A stretch of 64,000 bases of DNA. Origin: Pohlia nutans (lineage: Eukaryota; Streptophyta; Bryopsida; Bryales; Mniaceae). Below the pieces are notes generated by a model that saw nothing but the letters and a program-made list of their open reading frames with translations, was not told where the DNA came from and ran no database searches. The translations under genes and the position numbers were made by a program. The stretch is taken from positions 20,737,009 through 20,801,008 of the forward strand of contig CM040100.1 of NCBI GenBank assembly GCA_022496805.1. Direction: 5' to 3'. Each line of letters opens with the position of its first letter. Within the stretch, counting starts at the first letter, position 1. Positions 50,620 to 62,838 of the stretch are shown in pieces.

Positions 50620-51526
50620 AATTTGATTATTGTTTTTGGTGTTAGAACCGAGAGAGAGTTAAAAATTCCAAATGGTGAAAAGTTTCATTTTGAATATCAC
50701 CTTAACCTTTTAGAATAGATTTGCCATATTAGCTCTATATTGTACTTTATACTTGACAATTTATACAATACGATATTGATATATAATTTTGTCAAGGTTT
50801 CATGTGAATGAGATTTTTTATGACTGAAAATTTCTTGCTATTAAGTGTGTATTTAAATATCCAAACTTTGTCATATGCAATGATGTTTTCTCAATATTAG
50901 ACGTGCATGTACATACCTCAATCTTTTATCTTGTAAGTAAAATATATATTTTTTCAAATATATACTTAAATTTATAACCATATTTGAATTAATAATATAA
51001 GAAAAAATTTAAAATTATAAGAAATTTCTAGCAAGGTTTCTCATATTATTGTTAACTCAACTTTTTTTATAAAAATCACAAAATTGTAATTTGATCAATA
51101 ACCAAGCATAATGAACCTAAAATGTACCCATGTCTATATTCTTTATTTTTCTTACTAGGATAATTATAAAATGATCATATTTTCAATGAAATTTATAAAT
51201 TTTCAAAAAAATGTTCATGTGCACTTTTACATATTGAAGTGCACTTTTAACGAAACCCTTGTTCAATCATGAATCAAAAAAGAAATTTTGAAAAAGAGTA
51301 AAAAATAAAAGAATTCTTGCTGCCCGATCTCGCTTCAAAAACTTCAAATGCTTATAACTTTTGCAATACTTATGGGAATGACATGAAACAAAGTGCGACA
51401 TGTAGAGTGTAGTTTTTGGAAGCTACACTGAAATTTTCATTGAAATTTTAAAAAATATGAGGTCCCTGGAGGCTGCCCAAAAAGTGGAACGACCAGAATA
51501 TGGTCGCTCAAAAATTTAGGGGTTGA

Positions 51527-53600
51527 TGTGAGTGATTGGCAATTGTCTAAGTGTTTTTTTTGTTGTGTGAATGTTGAAGTGTGAAGTTTGAATATAGCCA
51601 ATGATTGTGGGCTATAATATGGAGATAGTTTTATTGGAATGATTGCGTGATTGTTGGTTTCTGCACAAGTGTAGTTCAGTTTGAGTGTTTGAAAATTAGT
51701 GTAAGTTGTTCGACTGACACTTTGTATATGCATTGGATGTTGGCTATGAACTATGGAAGCAATTTGATTGTAATAAAAAATATATTTATAACTAATTGTA
51801 TGAGTGTGTCTGTTGTCAATGTATGTTGAACTTGTTTGTAGCCAGAGTAATTGAAAAGCTATATTTTTGAATGAATGGTGTTTGTATGACATGTATTGAA
51901 ATTGAATTATACAAGCTAAGGCACTTAGAGTGGGGTCATAGCCATGGACTGTAAAAAGAGTTGTTTCATGTGGATAATCAATGAGAGCTGTAGTGTTTGT
52001 GATTGAAGTAATTAAGGCTATAGTCTAGAAGTATGGAAGTTGATATGTGATTATGTTGGTGTTTGCCACTATGATTAAAAGTTGAGAGTGGAAACAATTA
52101 TTGTGTTGTGAGTGGAGACAATAGTACACTCCAGTTGAGTGAGAATCAATATTGTTGATTCAAATTGATCATAGCCATAGTCTGTGAGATTATTGCTTGA
52201 ATGGTGTGAAGTCTAATTATAGACATTGACTTTTAGAGTAAATATGTTAAAGCTATAAATTGTGTATGGGAATTGCTAAAGACTTAAACATATCATTGTG
52301 TGAATGCCTTGAGCATATTATAGCACGAAAGTACAATGTGTTTTGATTGTCATTCGAGATGAGCAAATGGCATATAGAATGATAATAGCCAGTGGATATA
52401 TCAATGTAATAGAATGACTATAGTAAAATGTGAATACCAAACACAAGTTGTATAAACCAGAGGCTATTGCCTTTGATGTAATTTAATCAACTATGATATA
52501 GAAAATTATGCCGAGGATTACACTCGCTGAGTGGACAGTTTAATAGAAATGGCTGCATGATGTTCATGGCCATAAATGCAACAATGCCATAGTCGAGATT
52601 AACTAGTGTAATTGTAAAAGTATTGTCTGGGTGGTTGGATCAATAAAACATATACTTGCTTTACAAAGACAATGAACATAAAGTATATATTTTAGAATGA
52701 TAATTGATTATAGACAAATCATATAAGATAATTATGATGGAGTAGATGAAAACAATGCATGTAATTGCATGACTTGAGAATACATGAAATTGCTAATGCA
52801 TGAAAGTGAACAATAGAAACTACGGTGTGCGGATTGCACGATTATTGCCAGACTATTGCCTAAAAGATCACCATACATTAATTGATTATTGCCAATGAGT
52901 AATGTGCATTGAGAGAACCCTACTCCACAGTGTTTTATAATTTATTTATAGAAGACTGCATTTGCATGGAATTGCATTCATAAAGTCTATTAATTGACAA
53001 ACATTTTTATGGACCTCACTCACGGGATTGTGCACAGGCTTTTACAACTAACATCTTCTTTTAACCTATTTAACATATTATTTCCTAAATAAAACATCAT
53101 TTACCTATATGTGACCTTAATTATCTAAAGCTCTAGCTAGCTCGAGTCTTTTCCAAAAAGAATTCAATCTTTTGGTGTATATCTATGGATGTTTATTTCT
53201 ACTTTTTTGTACTACATAATGAGAGTCTAATTTGTAAAATAATGAATACTTTTGTATTTGTAATATAATAATAAAGATAAGATCTTCAAAAATAGAATAT
53301 GAGAACATTTTGACATATTCCAACTATATAAATTCTATCCCAACTTCAATAAATAAACCTCCTTTTTTTTTTTTAGTAAATTTTGATAGTTGTCCAAAAT
53401 GTAATTCTAAATTTTTAAATTTTCTCATGCAATGGAGTGAAATAAGATTTCATAAAGTTACCTTTATTTTTTATTTTATTTTTAAAATCAAATTCAAATT
53501 TCAAATTTCAATTAAATAAATAAACAAAATTGAATATTTTTTTTAACTCCAAAAACCTTGGCTACAAAATATGGTCGTCTTTGCACTTAGTGATTAAAAC
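51527..53600. other. A+T-rich intergenic with weak repetition
   Basis: No gene seen. The part 51600-52900 has recurring ATAGCCA..TGGA and TATAGTC-like phrases, suggesting a very degenerate short repeat. There are no conserved borders. Confidence 0.35.
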
Positions 53601-55960
53601 TCCCTTAGTATATGTTTGTTACAAGCTTGATAGGTCATAATTAGTAAAATATAGTATAAGAATATCTTAAATCTAATTCTACTAGAAAGGTATCTTTATC
53701 CTACGTTCAAATATTTGAAATTTTAGAAAATCCTATATGAGGATTTAGATCAAATTGTCTTAAATAATGATAACAATTCTTTTTGTCAAATGGATCCAAG
53801 TTGTTAAAAACTTCCTTTAAGAATGTTATGTCAGACATAACAAGTCAGAATCAACAAAAGAAAGGACACATATATTTTAAATCTAGATTTTTCCAAATTT
53901 TAAGATATCCTCCTTACACGCTAAAATAGTTTAAATTTAGAAAAATCTTTCTATTGCATGGAACCAAGTTACTTGTGAAAATTTCCTTTTAAAAATGTTA
54001 TATGAAGGCAAACAAGAGAGAATATGTACAAATATAATTTAATAATTTATCCCATCTAAAAAATTTAAATGTCTTTTGTTCATTTTAGGATTTTCAAAAT
54101 ATTGGGAAAAAAACATCAAATCATCTTACAAACATGATTTTTTCTATGAGGTATATTATAGGTATTGAAAAACTCCTCTTAAGAATGCCATGTAAAGCCC
54201 TAAAAGTTAGAATGAACATAAGGATGTCTACTCTCGAAAAGCCTATGCAAATCTTTAGTAATTGTCATTGTTCTCTCAAACACCCACGGGGAAAGTGTTG
54301 AACAATTAGACTCTCAATACATCCCAATTTCATTAAAAAAAATCGAAGTTAATTCCTTCTCCCAATACAAAAATACCTTATTCAAAAATTGAAATATCTT
54401 TATGTACCTTTAAGATAACTCAAATCTGGAAGAATTCTAGATTTGAGATCCCTTTGGATTAAAAGAATTGTGTACAAATAAAAAAAAAGCTCAAATAAAA
54501 CTCCATCACAAGGTATTTCAAATGTGAACTAATAATTGTCCATCTCCATTCTAACGCCTCACTTCATGAACATCCCATGAAGATTGTCTCATGTGTATCT
54601 TTAGTATACATTAGAATATTTCCAGTTTTAAATAATTGCAAATTAAATCATTTCAAATACATACATTCTTCTCATCAAATGAACTAGAGTTGTTAATATC
54701 TCATTTGAAGAATGTTATGCAAAGTTTGAGAAGTCATAATTATTGGTATACAATACAAAGATATCTCAAATACAGATTAATGTAAAAGTTAAAATATCAT
54801 TATTCTATTCTACGATAATTCAAAATTTAAAGAGCTATGAATTAAATCATCTTGAAAACCACTTGTGATTCCTCATGTCAGACAAACCTAAAGTGTTAGA
54901 AATTTCCTTGACGTATGTCAAATCAAACTTGTCAAGTCATAATCAATTAGACATATTTCAAATACATGTAAATTGTAATTCCATTCAAAAATTAAAATAT
55001 TTTTATCCTACTTTGGGATATTTCAAAATTTTGATAAATTTAAATTTAATCGTCTCACATATTGTACCTTGGTTTTTCATGTTTAATGTATACAAGGTGT
55101 TAATTGATTTTTTAATATAAAGTCTTATGAGTAAAATTAGTAAGATATATTATAAGTATAAAGATATTTGAAATGTAGATCTATTCAAAATTTAAGATAT
55201 TGTTATCATACCATAGGATAGCTAAAATCCACAAAATTCACACTTAATTAATTTTTCACACTAAGATTCTTTTTCTTTTAGTAATCCAAGGTGTTATAAA
55301 TTCATTTTAGGAATTTTATGCAAAGCTTGAGAAATGAGATTTAGTGAGACAAACTATAAAGATAATTAATTTAATACAACAAATCTAGATTCATTTTAGA
55401 TATCTTTATCCTATCTTACAACATTTTTAAATGTCTATATAAAACCATCTTAAATGCCATGATTTTATTTATCACATGGACCCAAATTGTTAAGAAATCC
55501 CTTGAGGAACGTTATGCCCCTAGTAATGCCACCCTAAACAAGTCATAATTAGTTGGATATAGTACGAAAATGTCTCAAATTTAAACCCACTCAAAATTAT
55601 AAACATTATATCTTACCTTTGTTATATCCTAGAATAACTTAAGTTAAAAAAATCTTCTTATGACAAAGAGCCACGAGTTGTTAAAATCTCCCTTTAAGAA
55701 TGTTATGCCAAGACAAAGACAAACAAGTGAGAATCTTATGCCAAGACAAACAAGTGAGAATTTTGTAAAATACATTATAACATTTTTTTCCATTCAAAAA
55801 ATTAAAATGTTAAATATACTCTATTTTAGAAAATCAAGAAACATAAAATCATCTTACCTAACATAATTTTCCTTGTCAATTAGATCAAAAGTGTTAAACA
55901 ATTCTTTTCAACCCTCACATGCCATACCAAGCCGCTCAGGCTTAGTTTTTTCAAGAGATA
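53600..55960 (+). repeat. Degenerate satellite, ~190-bp period
   Basis: A phrase close to AAGTTGTTAAAA, then CTTTAAGAATGTTATG, ACAAGTCATAATTAGTA, AAGATATCTCAAAT and TTATCCTAC recurs roughly every 170-215 bp. Clear copies lie near 53800, 53965, 54170, 54690, 54895, 55110, 55290, 55485, 55675 and 55885. Units are strongly diverged. Weaker echoes continue at 57220-57300. Confidence 0.72.
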
Positions 55961-57640
55961 TTAGAAAAATATTTAGATTTTGTTAACCTTTAACTGCCCA
56001 CACGTTCATTTTTTGGATGATGTACAAATTTCATCCACATTTTTTCATCCGTCATGCACTTTTTGCAGTGTGAATTTTTTGCTATAGATTTTATGGGAAG
56101 TTAGCTTCATGCATACGACAAGTCATAAGAAAACGGATGAATTGTGAATTTTTTATGCCTCATTTAATGTTGGAGTGATTCACTAAAAAATTCTAAGATT
56201 GTAGTTCAAAAGTGTTCAAAGGTGCTCTTGAAACAGTCAACTCATAAAATTGAGCAACCAAAAATTCTCCAAAAATCACTACACTTAGAGTATTACATTT
56301 CAACCTATCACAACAAATATAATATATAGATTGTCAACATCTTATTTGTAAGTGAATTACAAATCATTTTAAATTTTGAGTTTCAAATTTTACACAAAAA
56401 CATTGGTGATTGCAATCATAGATTCAAGAGTATGGATAGAATCTAAAATTCATAATTCACAACTTTTATTCATACATCAAGTTCAAAATATCCCTCTTAA
56501 TTGCATTTTATAATGCAAAACTGCCCAATTTCGAAAGGGCTGTAGGCATTTAGGGGTTAAACATTTTTCAAATGGAAAAACACATTAGAAAATTGATTGT
56601 ATTGCGAGGCAAGATTCCCTTGGGAGCTTGAATCCGATTGACAGACATAGCTTTATAAACATGATCAAATTGCAAGGTGGAGGAGAAGTTGAATGACGAG
56701 CATAATTCGAAGTTGAGGCGTTACTTGCTTCACAACCTTGAGGCTACCATGTGGCGACATTTGGTTGGACAGGTAGAGGTGTTCATGAGGTTAGAAATTG
56801 CATCATCCTATTGTGGATGTCCTTTCAAGGACTTTGTGATGTTTAAGAATACCATGTCAAATCAAAATAAGGACTAGGATGTCAACTCCTCAAAAAAACT
56901 ACGTAAATCTCTAGTAACTGTCACTTGTCACTATTCTCTCAGAACTGTCACTTGTCACTATTCTCTCATAACTGTCATTTGTCACTATTCTCTCAGAACT
57001 GTCACTTGTCACTATTCTCTCAGTCACCCACCTCGGAGGTTGAACTAAAAGACACTAGATACATCTTAGTTTCAATAAAGAAACTGTAGTTAATTCTCTC
57101 TCTTCTCTTAGTTGCCCACCTCGGACATTGAACTAAAGGACCCTAGATACATCTCAGTTTCAATAAAGAAACTATAGTTAATTCTCTCTCTTAGTATGAG
57201 GATGTATCATTTAAGATTTGAAATATCTTTATAGTACCTTAAGAAAACTCAATTCTTAAAAACAACTTTAGATTTAATATATCCTTATACTACATTAAAA
57301 AGGGATATTAAAGTGGATTCAAAATTAGGGTGCTCACCTTGTAAAATTCATGGCTCACGATACTAAATTAGTGAAAATAAATATGATTCTTAGTTCTAAA
57401 GTTCTATTTAGTTTTGCATACATCTACACATAAAAGAAATAAGATTTATTTTTATTTTTTACAATAAAAAAATATATATCTATATAGTGTTAAATGTAGA
57501 TAGATTAGTACAAGTCCCCTTAATACCACTATTTAGTGTAGAACAACCATGTAGAATGAAAATAAAAACTCCATCACCCTAGTGTGAACGCGTTCTTGTC
57601 TATCCCGGTTCTAACGGCTCACTTCATGGGCAACCTGTTT
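54240..57640 (+). repeat. Two related blocks flanking the satellite (54.24-54.59 and 56.88-57.64 kb)
   Basis: Both blocks contain, in order, a CTCTCAGTCACCCAC-like segment, ATACATCTTAGTTTCAATAA, GTTAATTC and a final CTCCATCAC...TCTAACGGCTCACTTCATG. In the second block the first part is amplified: CTGTCACTTGTCACTATTCT is repeated four times at 56936-57021, and the following ~105-bp unit twice (57022-57190). Confidence 0.65.
55983..56560. mobile_element. TTAA-flanked element 12
   Basis: TTAA (55983-55986), CCTTTAACTGCCCAC ... GTAGGCATTTAGGGG, TTAA (56557-56560). The body is 570 bp and sits in the satellite region. No protein is encoded. Confidence 0.75.
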
Positions 57641-57699
57641 CGCCGGTCGTCGGGCTTGACTCCCGACCCTCCAATCCGCTCTAGAATCTATCACTACAA

Positions 57700-58861
57700 A
57701 TCAGCCCAGGACGTACATAATTGTTTAGATTGGTAGATTTCGGGTGCCGTCCTGGCAGGAGTACACCCTCTCCGCGTTCTCTGACTGCTGTGTCTCGCTC
57801 CTCGCCTTTCTCTCTTTGTTGTCGTCTCTCTTCTCCCCCATCGCATTTTGCTTCACTGCCTACACTCAAATCTGCCCGTTCCCGGAACCCGAATCGTGTT
57901 TTTTTGGGGGGCTATGGTGGCGGAAACTCGCGATCTTTCAGTGGCGTTTGCAGGTGGCGTTGGCGGAATTCGTGAACCTCGCAATCTTTCATGTAGTAGA
58001 TCTATGTAGGGTTTGGGGAGCATGGGGTGTTGGCCCGAAGTCACAAGGCCGTGAAGCGGAGAATGGGCGAGGAATCCTAATGCGGGTTTGTTCTTCTTGC
58101 TCCAGTGTCGGTGGACAATCCGGGGAGGTTTTGAAGGATGCGTCAGTCGGTGCAGCAACTTCGTCCGCAACACCAGGTTAGGTCAATGGAGTGCAGTGTG
58201 ACGATCACGTACATCAGCTGAGGAGAACAAGAATTGCTTCTTTTGGTATTGGTTTTGCGTACTGGAGATCAAGTTTGGGCTTTTGGATGCTATTGGGACG
58301 ATTACCTGGGTTTTTGTATTGTTTGCAACATCCACAGTAAGATTGTTCTGTAGCTTTCACCCCGCATTTGAGACAGGGTTCCATAGTTTTCCATAGTTTT
58401 GCGTACGGGAGCCTTTTTTAATCAAGTTTGGGCTTCTGAAGGGACGATTAGCCGGTTTTTTGTAGTGAATGCAACATCCACAGTAAGATTGTTCTGTAGC
58501 TTTCATCCCACATTTGAGATAGGGTTCCATAGTTTTCCACAGTTTTGCGTACTGGAGCTTTTTTTTAATCAAGTTTGGGCTTCTGAAGGGACGATTAGCT
58601 GGTTTTTTTTTTTAGTGATTGCAACATCCGCATAGATTGTTATGTAGCTTTCATCCCACATTTGAGACAGGGCGTTCGGGGAGGATCAAGCTCGGTATTC
58701 CACTAGTGATACCTCGTCACTGAAATAAGGTGGAAGGACGGGGATTTCGTTAGTTGTAAGGACAAGGGATGGGATGGTTATGACATAGTGGGCATAATTA
58801 TAGAGATTGATTGGCACTGACAGACATCGGCAATAGGAAGAATCCAAGTGGGGGTGCGATC
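57700..58861 (+). other. Promoter and leader of the kinase gene, with a triplicated segment
   Basis: Base composition changes sharply at about 57600 to a G+C-richer, CT-rich sequence typical of a plant promoter and 5' UTR. From about 58320 to 58670 a ~145-bp unit is present three times. It contains GCAACATCCACAGTAAGATT, TTGAGACAGGGTTCCATAG and AATCAAGTTTGGGCTTCTGA. The leader probably contains an intron; I cannot set its borders. A 145-codon frame (57744-58181) in it is not recognised. Confidence 0.55.
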
Positions 58862-60421
58862 ATGGCGACGCAGCATGATTTCTTCATGTTTCAGGATGAC
58901 TATTACAAGAGGTTGGGGGAAGCATCAGACATGTCCGTGGAGAGCACGGGAAGCATACCGATGAGTATGAGTGTCGGTGGGAACAACTCAGTGTCCATGT
59001 TGTCACAAGCAGACAGCAGTGTTGGATCTAATGGTGGAGGCTCATTACACACAAGACTAATGCATGATGATCTGCGCACGCGACATGCGACTCGGAATGC
59101 CTCAGTGTCGCACAGTGTGGTGATGCCAGGCATTGTCTCACATACTGTCGGTGAAGACATTCTTGCCAGTGCTCTTATGGACCCAAGGTAAGTCGAAGAA
59201 CTTCTGACTCTTATTGTGATAAGGGTTTAGGTTTTGTAATGGACTGTCTTAGGGTTTAATGGTGGAGGTAATTGCAGGTTTCCGACCGAAGGTTTCGAAG
59301 GGTACGACGACTGGACGATTGATTTGCGGCGACTGCATATGGGCCCTCCGTTTGCGCAGGGCGCATTCGGCCGACTGTACAAAGGCACATACAACGGGGA
59401 AGACGTGGCTGTGAAGATCTTGGAGAGACCGGAGAACAACGTCGAGAAGATGCTGATGATGGAGTCTGCGTTTGCCAAGGAGGTCACCATGCTTGCAGCT
59501 GTGAAGCATCAGAACGTGGTACGCTTCATTGGTGCGTGCCGGAAACCCATGGTGTGGTGCATCGTCACGGAGTACGCGCGAGGAGGCTCAGTGCGTTCCT
59601 TTCTCAGCAAACGCCAGTCTCGTGCTGTGCCACTCAAGCTCGCAGTGAAGCAAGCTCTGGACGTTGCTCGCGGCATGGAGTACCTGCATAGCTTGGAAAT
59701 CATCCACAGAGACTTGAAGTCTGACAATCTCCTCATTGCCACAGACAAGTCTATCAAGATCGCCGATTTCGGTGCTGCTAGGATAGAAGTGCAAGTTGAA
59801 GGCATGACACCGGAGACCGGAACGTATCGATGGATGGCTCCGTGAGTATCTAACTGTTGTTAGGGTTTGCACTCCTCGAAATCGAAATCAAGTTTTGATC
59901 TCTTCTTCTGTCCTCGTAGTTGTTTTTACATGCCCTGATACCATGATTACGGTTCTGTTTGTTACCAATTGATTTACAGGTTGAATTGACAGAGTCTGGG
60001 TCTGGTTTGGAACAAATTCGTTGTGTGATTTGACTGAGTTTCGAGTGTACGAACTAAGCGGGGCTTTTGTGTGTACAGGGAAATGATCCAGCACAGACCC
60101 TACAACCACAAGGTGGATGTTTACAGCTTTGGTGTGGTGTTATGGGAGCTTGTAACAGGCTTGCTACCGTTCCAAAATATGACGGCAGTGCAAGCAGCTT
60201 TTGCAGTGGTGAACCGCGGCGTCCGGCCTCCAATTCCTGATACATGTCCTGCGCAAGTGGCAGACATCATGAGTCGGTGTTGGGATGCGAATCCAGACGT
60301 CCGTCCCAGCTTTGCACAGGTGGTGAAGATGTTGGAGCAAGCGCAGGACGAGCTGTTGACCAAAGTTGGACGTGCGCGATTCCGGTGTCTTTGCTTGAAT
60401 CGGCCTCTAACAAGTGACTGA
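58862..60421 (+). CDS. Raf-like MAPKKK-type Ser/Thr(/Tyr) protein kinase, STY13-like
   Basis: Three exons: 58862-59187, 59278-59841 and 60079-60421, GT-AG borders, phases joining to 410 aa. The N-terminal ~115 residues are Ser/Met-rich and match the conserved lead-in of plant group C Raf-like kinases ([31 protein letters not shown]). The kinase domain (about 130-390) is complete: glycine loop FAQGAFG, Lys155 in VAVK, Glu177 in helix C, HRDLKSDN at 252-259, DFG at 272-274 and APE at 296-298. The tail [15 protein letters not shown] also matches the subfamily. These are cytosolic signalling kinases; specific inputs are unknown here. One oddity is DFGAAR where most relatives I know have DFGVAR. 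The ATG at 58862 is chosen because the frame before it opens only at a TTG. Confidence 0.93.
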
Positions 60422-62312
60422 TTGCTCTCTTCGTCGTCTTCTTATTTTTGAAAAAGGTAAAAATCTAAGTACCAGCTCATTATTGAAAGATGCGCACTAG
60501 GCGGAGTGCTCAATCTGTATATTGCAACGTCGATGTTTCATAGAAGAGAGGCTCCCGTGTGCTCTGTCTGCACATATAGTTAGTAGTTGCAGAGGCAGAG
60601 TAGTCAGGGGGTCTTGTAATAGAATTGGCCTCAGGAAAAAAAGCAATGCTAGTGTAATCTATTTCCTCTCTTGTAAGAGGTATATTTGAGAGAGAGATAA
60701 TGGAACATGGTTAGTTCTGAGTTGGAAGAGCTGGGGCTCAAGATTTTTCCTCGTTGAGATATCTGGAGGATTAGCCTACTTGTGTAGAAAACAAAAAGAG
60801 TCTGTCTGTCTCCTGAGTAGCCAGATATGGCTTCGAGGAGGCGGTGGCACGGCACTGCACTGCACTGCTTTTTCTTTTCTGAGGATCTCTCTATGGTAGA
60901 CGCGTTTATTCATGATCCTCCACGTGAACAATTCAGCGTACTAGTTAAGTCGTGCCTTAGCCCTGTAACACACCTTCCTGAATCACATTTGCTTAGTGTG
61001 TCTCCACTCTTGTTGTGCTATCTTCTTCCTCATCTCCATCCTTCCAAACTCGTCTTTCTAAATCACACAAGGTGGCCAACTCTGTGCAACGGGTAATACT
61101 TTTAGGAAAGAAGGAATTGTGGTGTGTTCAATTTGGTAACAAACAAACTTGCATGAATTGCAAATGTCTAACAGCTGTATCAGTGTTTTGTAATGGGCTC
61201 TAATGGGCCTCTAGTTTAGGTCTCTATGTATAAGCAGCTAGGATGAAGTGCTTCATGGGAACAAACACCTGTAGTGATGGTGGTAGCTAGAATTATGCGT
61301 GCTTGTTTCTATGATGCATCAGGAGGCTAGCTGGATTTGGTTTTCTGAATTGTCACTATTTTTGAGGAGTGCCAATACTTTTTGAAAACACAAGTTTTCA
61401 CAAAATCCACTTAGGGGGTTCAAGATTTTTCTTGCCTTCAAAAGTGGAATTTGAAAATCAAAACCAAATTCTAGTTTTGACACCCACTATTGTTACTTTC
61501 TTTGCACATACCGGTAAATAAAATCATGAGAAATTTGTAGAAAAGAATATAGTTCATACAGTTGAATCCATAGTTACACAGGTTCATACCAAGGGATGGA
61601 ATTCCTGAAAGTAAACCCGATCAAGTGACATTTACACCTTCTGTTGCACACGTTCACTACAAATCTTGAAAATTTGTATAAACCTACACTATACGTTCAT
61701 GGGTTCTGCAGCAGTGAATGAAAATAACACTTGGGAAAATTTCTGTGAGACAAGGAGGGAGCACCTGTGATTAGCTAGATACTCATCGTAGACAGAGATT
61801 CGGAGTGAATGTGAATCCATGCAGAGTTGGTTGCATTGACGCATTTGACCGTGGATGCAAAGAAATCCGGGTGCGTTCACACGGACTGTGCCACTTGACT
61901 GCGGTGGCTCACGTCGAGGCATGTGGAAAGCACAGGAACAAACTATCTTGGAAAGGTGACTCTGCATGACTGACTATCTGAACTGAAGCAGCCGCATTCA
62001 GTTCATTTGATGATAACTCACACGGACTCTGTCGTCGACTGAGTGGTGAGAATAATTTTGGAAGAAGCAACTCGACGTCAGATTGAAGACGGACGGGACG
62101 AGAGGCCGGTGGGGTCCGTCGTGGCTTCACCGATTGGCTCCAACGTGGCCGAACGATGGATCCAGGATCGGCCGACACATGGGCTACTTGAGCTACTTAG
62201 CCACCGGTCCCATCAGTCAGTCAACAACCGGCCCTCTCGGTCCACACCCAGTTCACCGTAGAGCATTCCCACCGGGTGTTCTGCCCCTAAAAAGTCAATG
62301 CACATGGCGATC
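60422..62312. other. Kinase 3' flank, no gene recognised
   Basis: 60422 to about 60800 is likely 3' UTR. 61860-62290 is G+C-richer with frames up to 110 codons on the plus strand, but they overlap the following MITE and show no conserved motif. It may be the edge of another gene or a promoter. Confidence 0.4.
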
Positions 62313-62682
62313 TAAGGGCCGCTTCACACTGTGGCCGTCCAAGTCGAGAGGCCGTGGGATCCAGTGGCCAAACTGTGTTGAGAGTCCAAAGAAATGGGCT
62401 GAAAATAGGCAATAAAATATAATTTTTGATATTTTATGAAAAGAAATCGACGGCCTCTCAACCATAGTTTGGGTTTCTATTCCTGTTCGACCCAAACTTC
62501 CTTCTAGAGTCTGTCAACCTTGGTCAAAAAGTGTTGCCATGTAGGCATTTTAAAGAGCTACGGCCTTTGGACTTTGGCCTCTAGTGTGAAGGGTCGAGAG
62601 GCCGAATTCTTGGTTTTTTGCAATCCGATTGGTGGAAATCAACGGCCTCTTGGCCTTCAGTTGTAGTGTGAAGCTGCCTTAA
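62313..62682. mobile_element. Harbinger-like MITE, copy 2
   Basis: TAA (62313-62315), GGGCCGCTTCACACTGTGGC ... TAGTGTGAAGCTGCCT, TAA (62680-62682). It is collinear with copy 1 at 32454-32816 throughout (GTCCAAGTCGAGAGGCCGTG, AGTCCAAAGAAAT, CAAAAAGTGTTGCCATGTA). It is slightly more diverged at its right end. Confidence 0.86.
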
Positions 62683-62724
62683 GTCAGTCCAATACATATG
62701 AGATCTTGCTTGTTCTCTAAATGA

Positions 62725-62838
62725 GCTTTGGATAGATAATTGGGTCTAAATGAGCGTCGGGATAGATTATTGGGTCCAAATGAGCGTCGGGATAGAGAAT
62801 TGGGTCTAAATAAGCGTTGCGATAGAGAATTGGGCCAA
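62725..62838 (+). repeat. 31-bp minisatellite, four units
   Basis: Units of the form ATTGGGTCTAAATGAGCGTC followed by GGGATAGATA are repeated with few changes. Open reading through them is incidental. Confidence 0.85.

Larger units (their letters stand above)
44348..51263. mobile_element. 6.9 kb TIR element (Y) carrying two palindrome arrays
   Basis: The ends are perfect 23-bp inverted repeats: 44348-44370 begins AACAAGGGTTTCGTTAAAAG and 51241-51263 is its inverse. The last 4 bp of target, CAAT, appear on both sides (44344-44347 and 51264-51267). GTGCAC motifs recur just inside both ends. The body contains A+T-rich DNA, an array of ~78-bp repeats (45.5-46.95 kb), a middle segment, an array of ~58-bp repeats (48.06-50.22 kb) interrupted by element X copy 2, and a small open frame at 50.4 kb. 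No transposase was found. A 4-bp duplication fits a few superfamilies (for example Chapaev/CMC or Sola), but the assignment is open. Confidence 0.85.
43688..51526. mobile_element. TTAA-flanked element 11, split by a 6.9 kb insertion
   Basis: The left half 43692-44347 follows TTAA (43688-43691) and starts CCCCTAAAGGACTAGG. The right half 51264-51522 ends AAAAATTTAGGGG, followed by TTGA (one change from TTAA). Together they correspond, inverted, to the intact element at 33239-34143, with the break in its AACCAATCATGAATC segment. Confidence 0.9.

Noticed and set aside
62083..62415. 110-codon plus-strand frame as a gene
   Set aside because: It runs into the Harbinger-like MITE, has no conserved motif and no splice partners.
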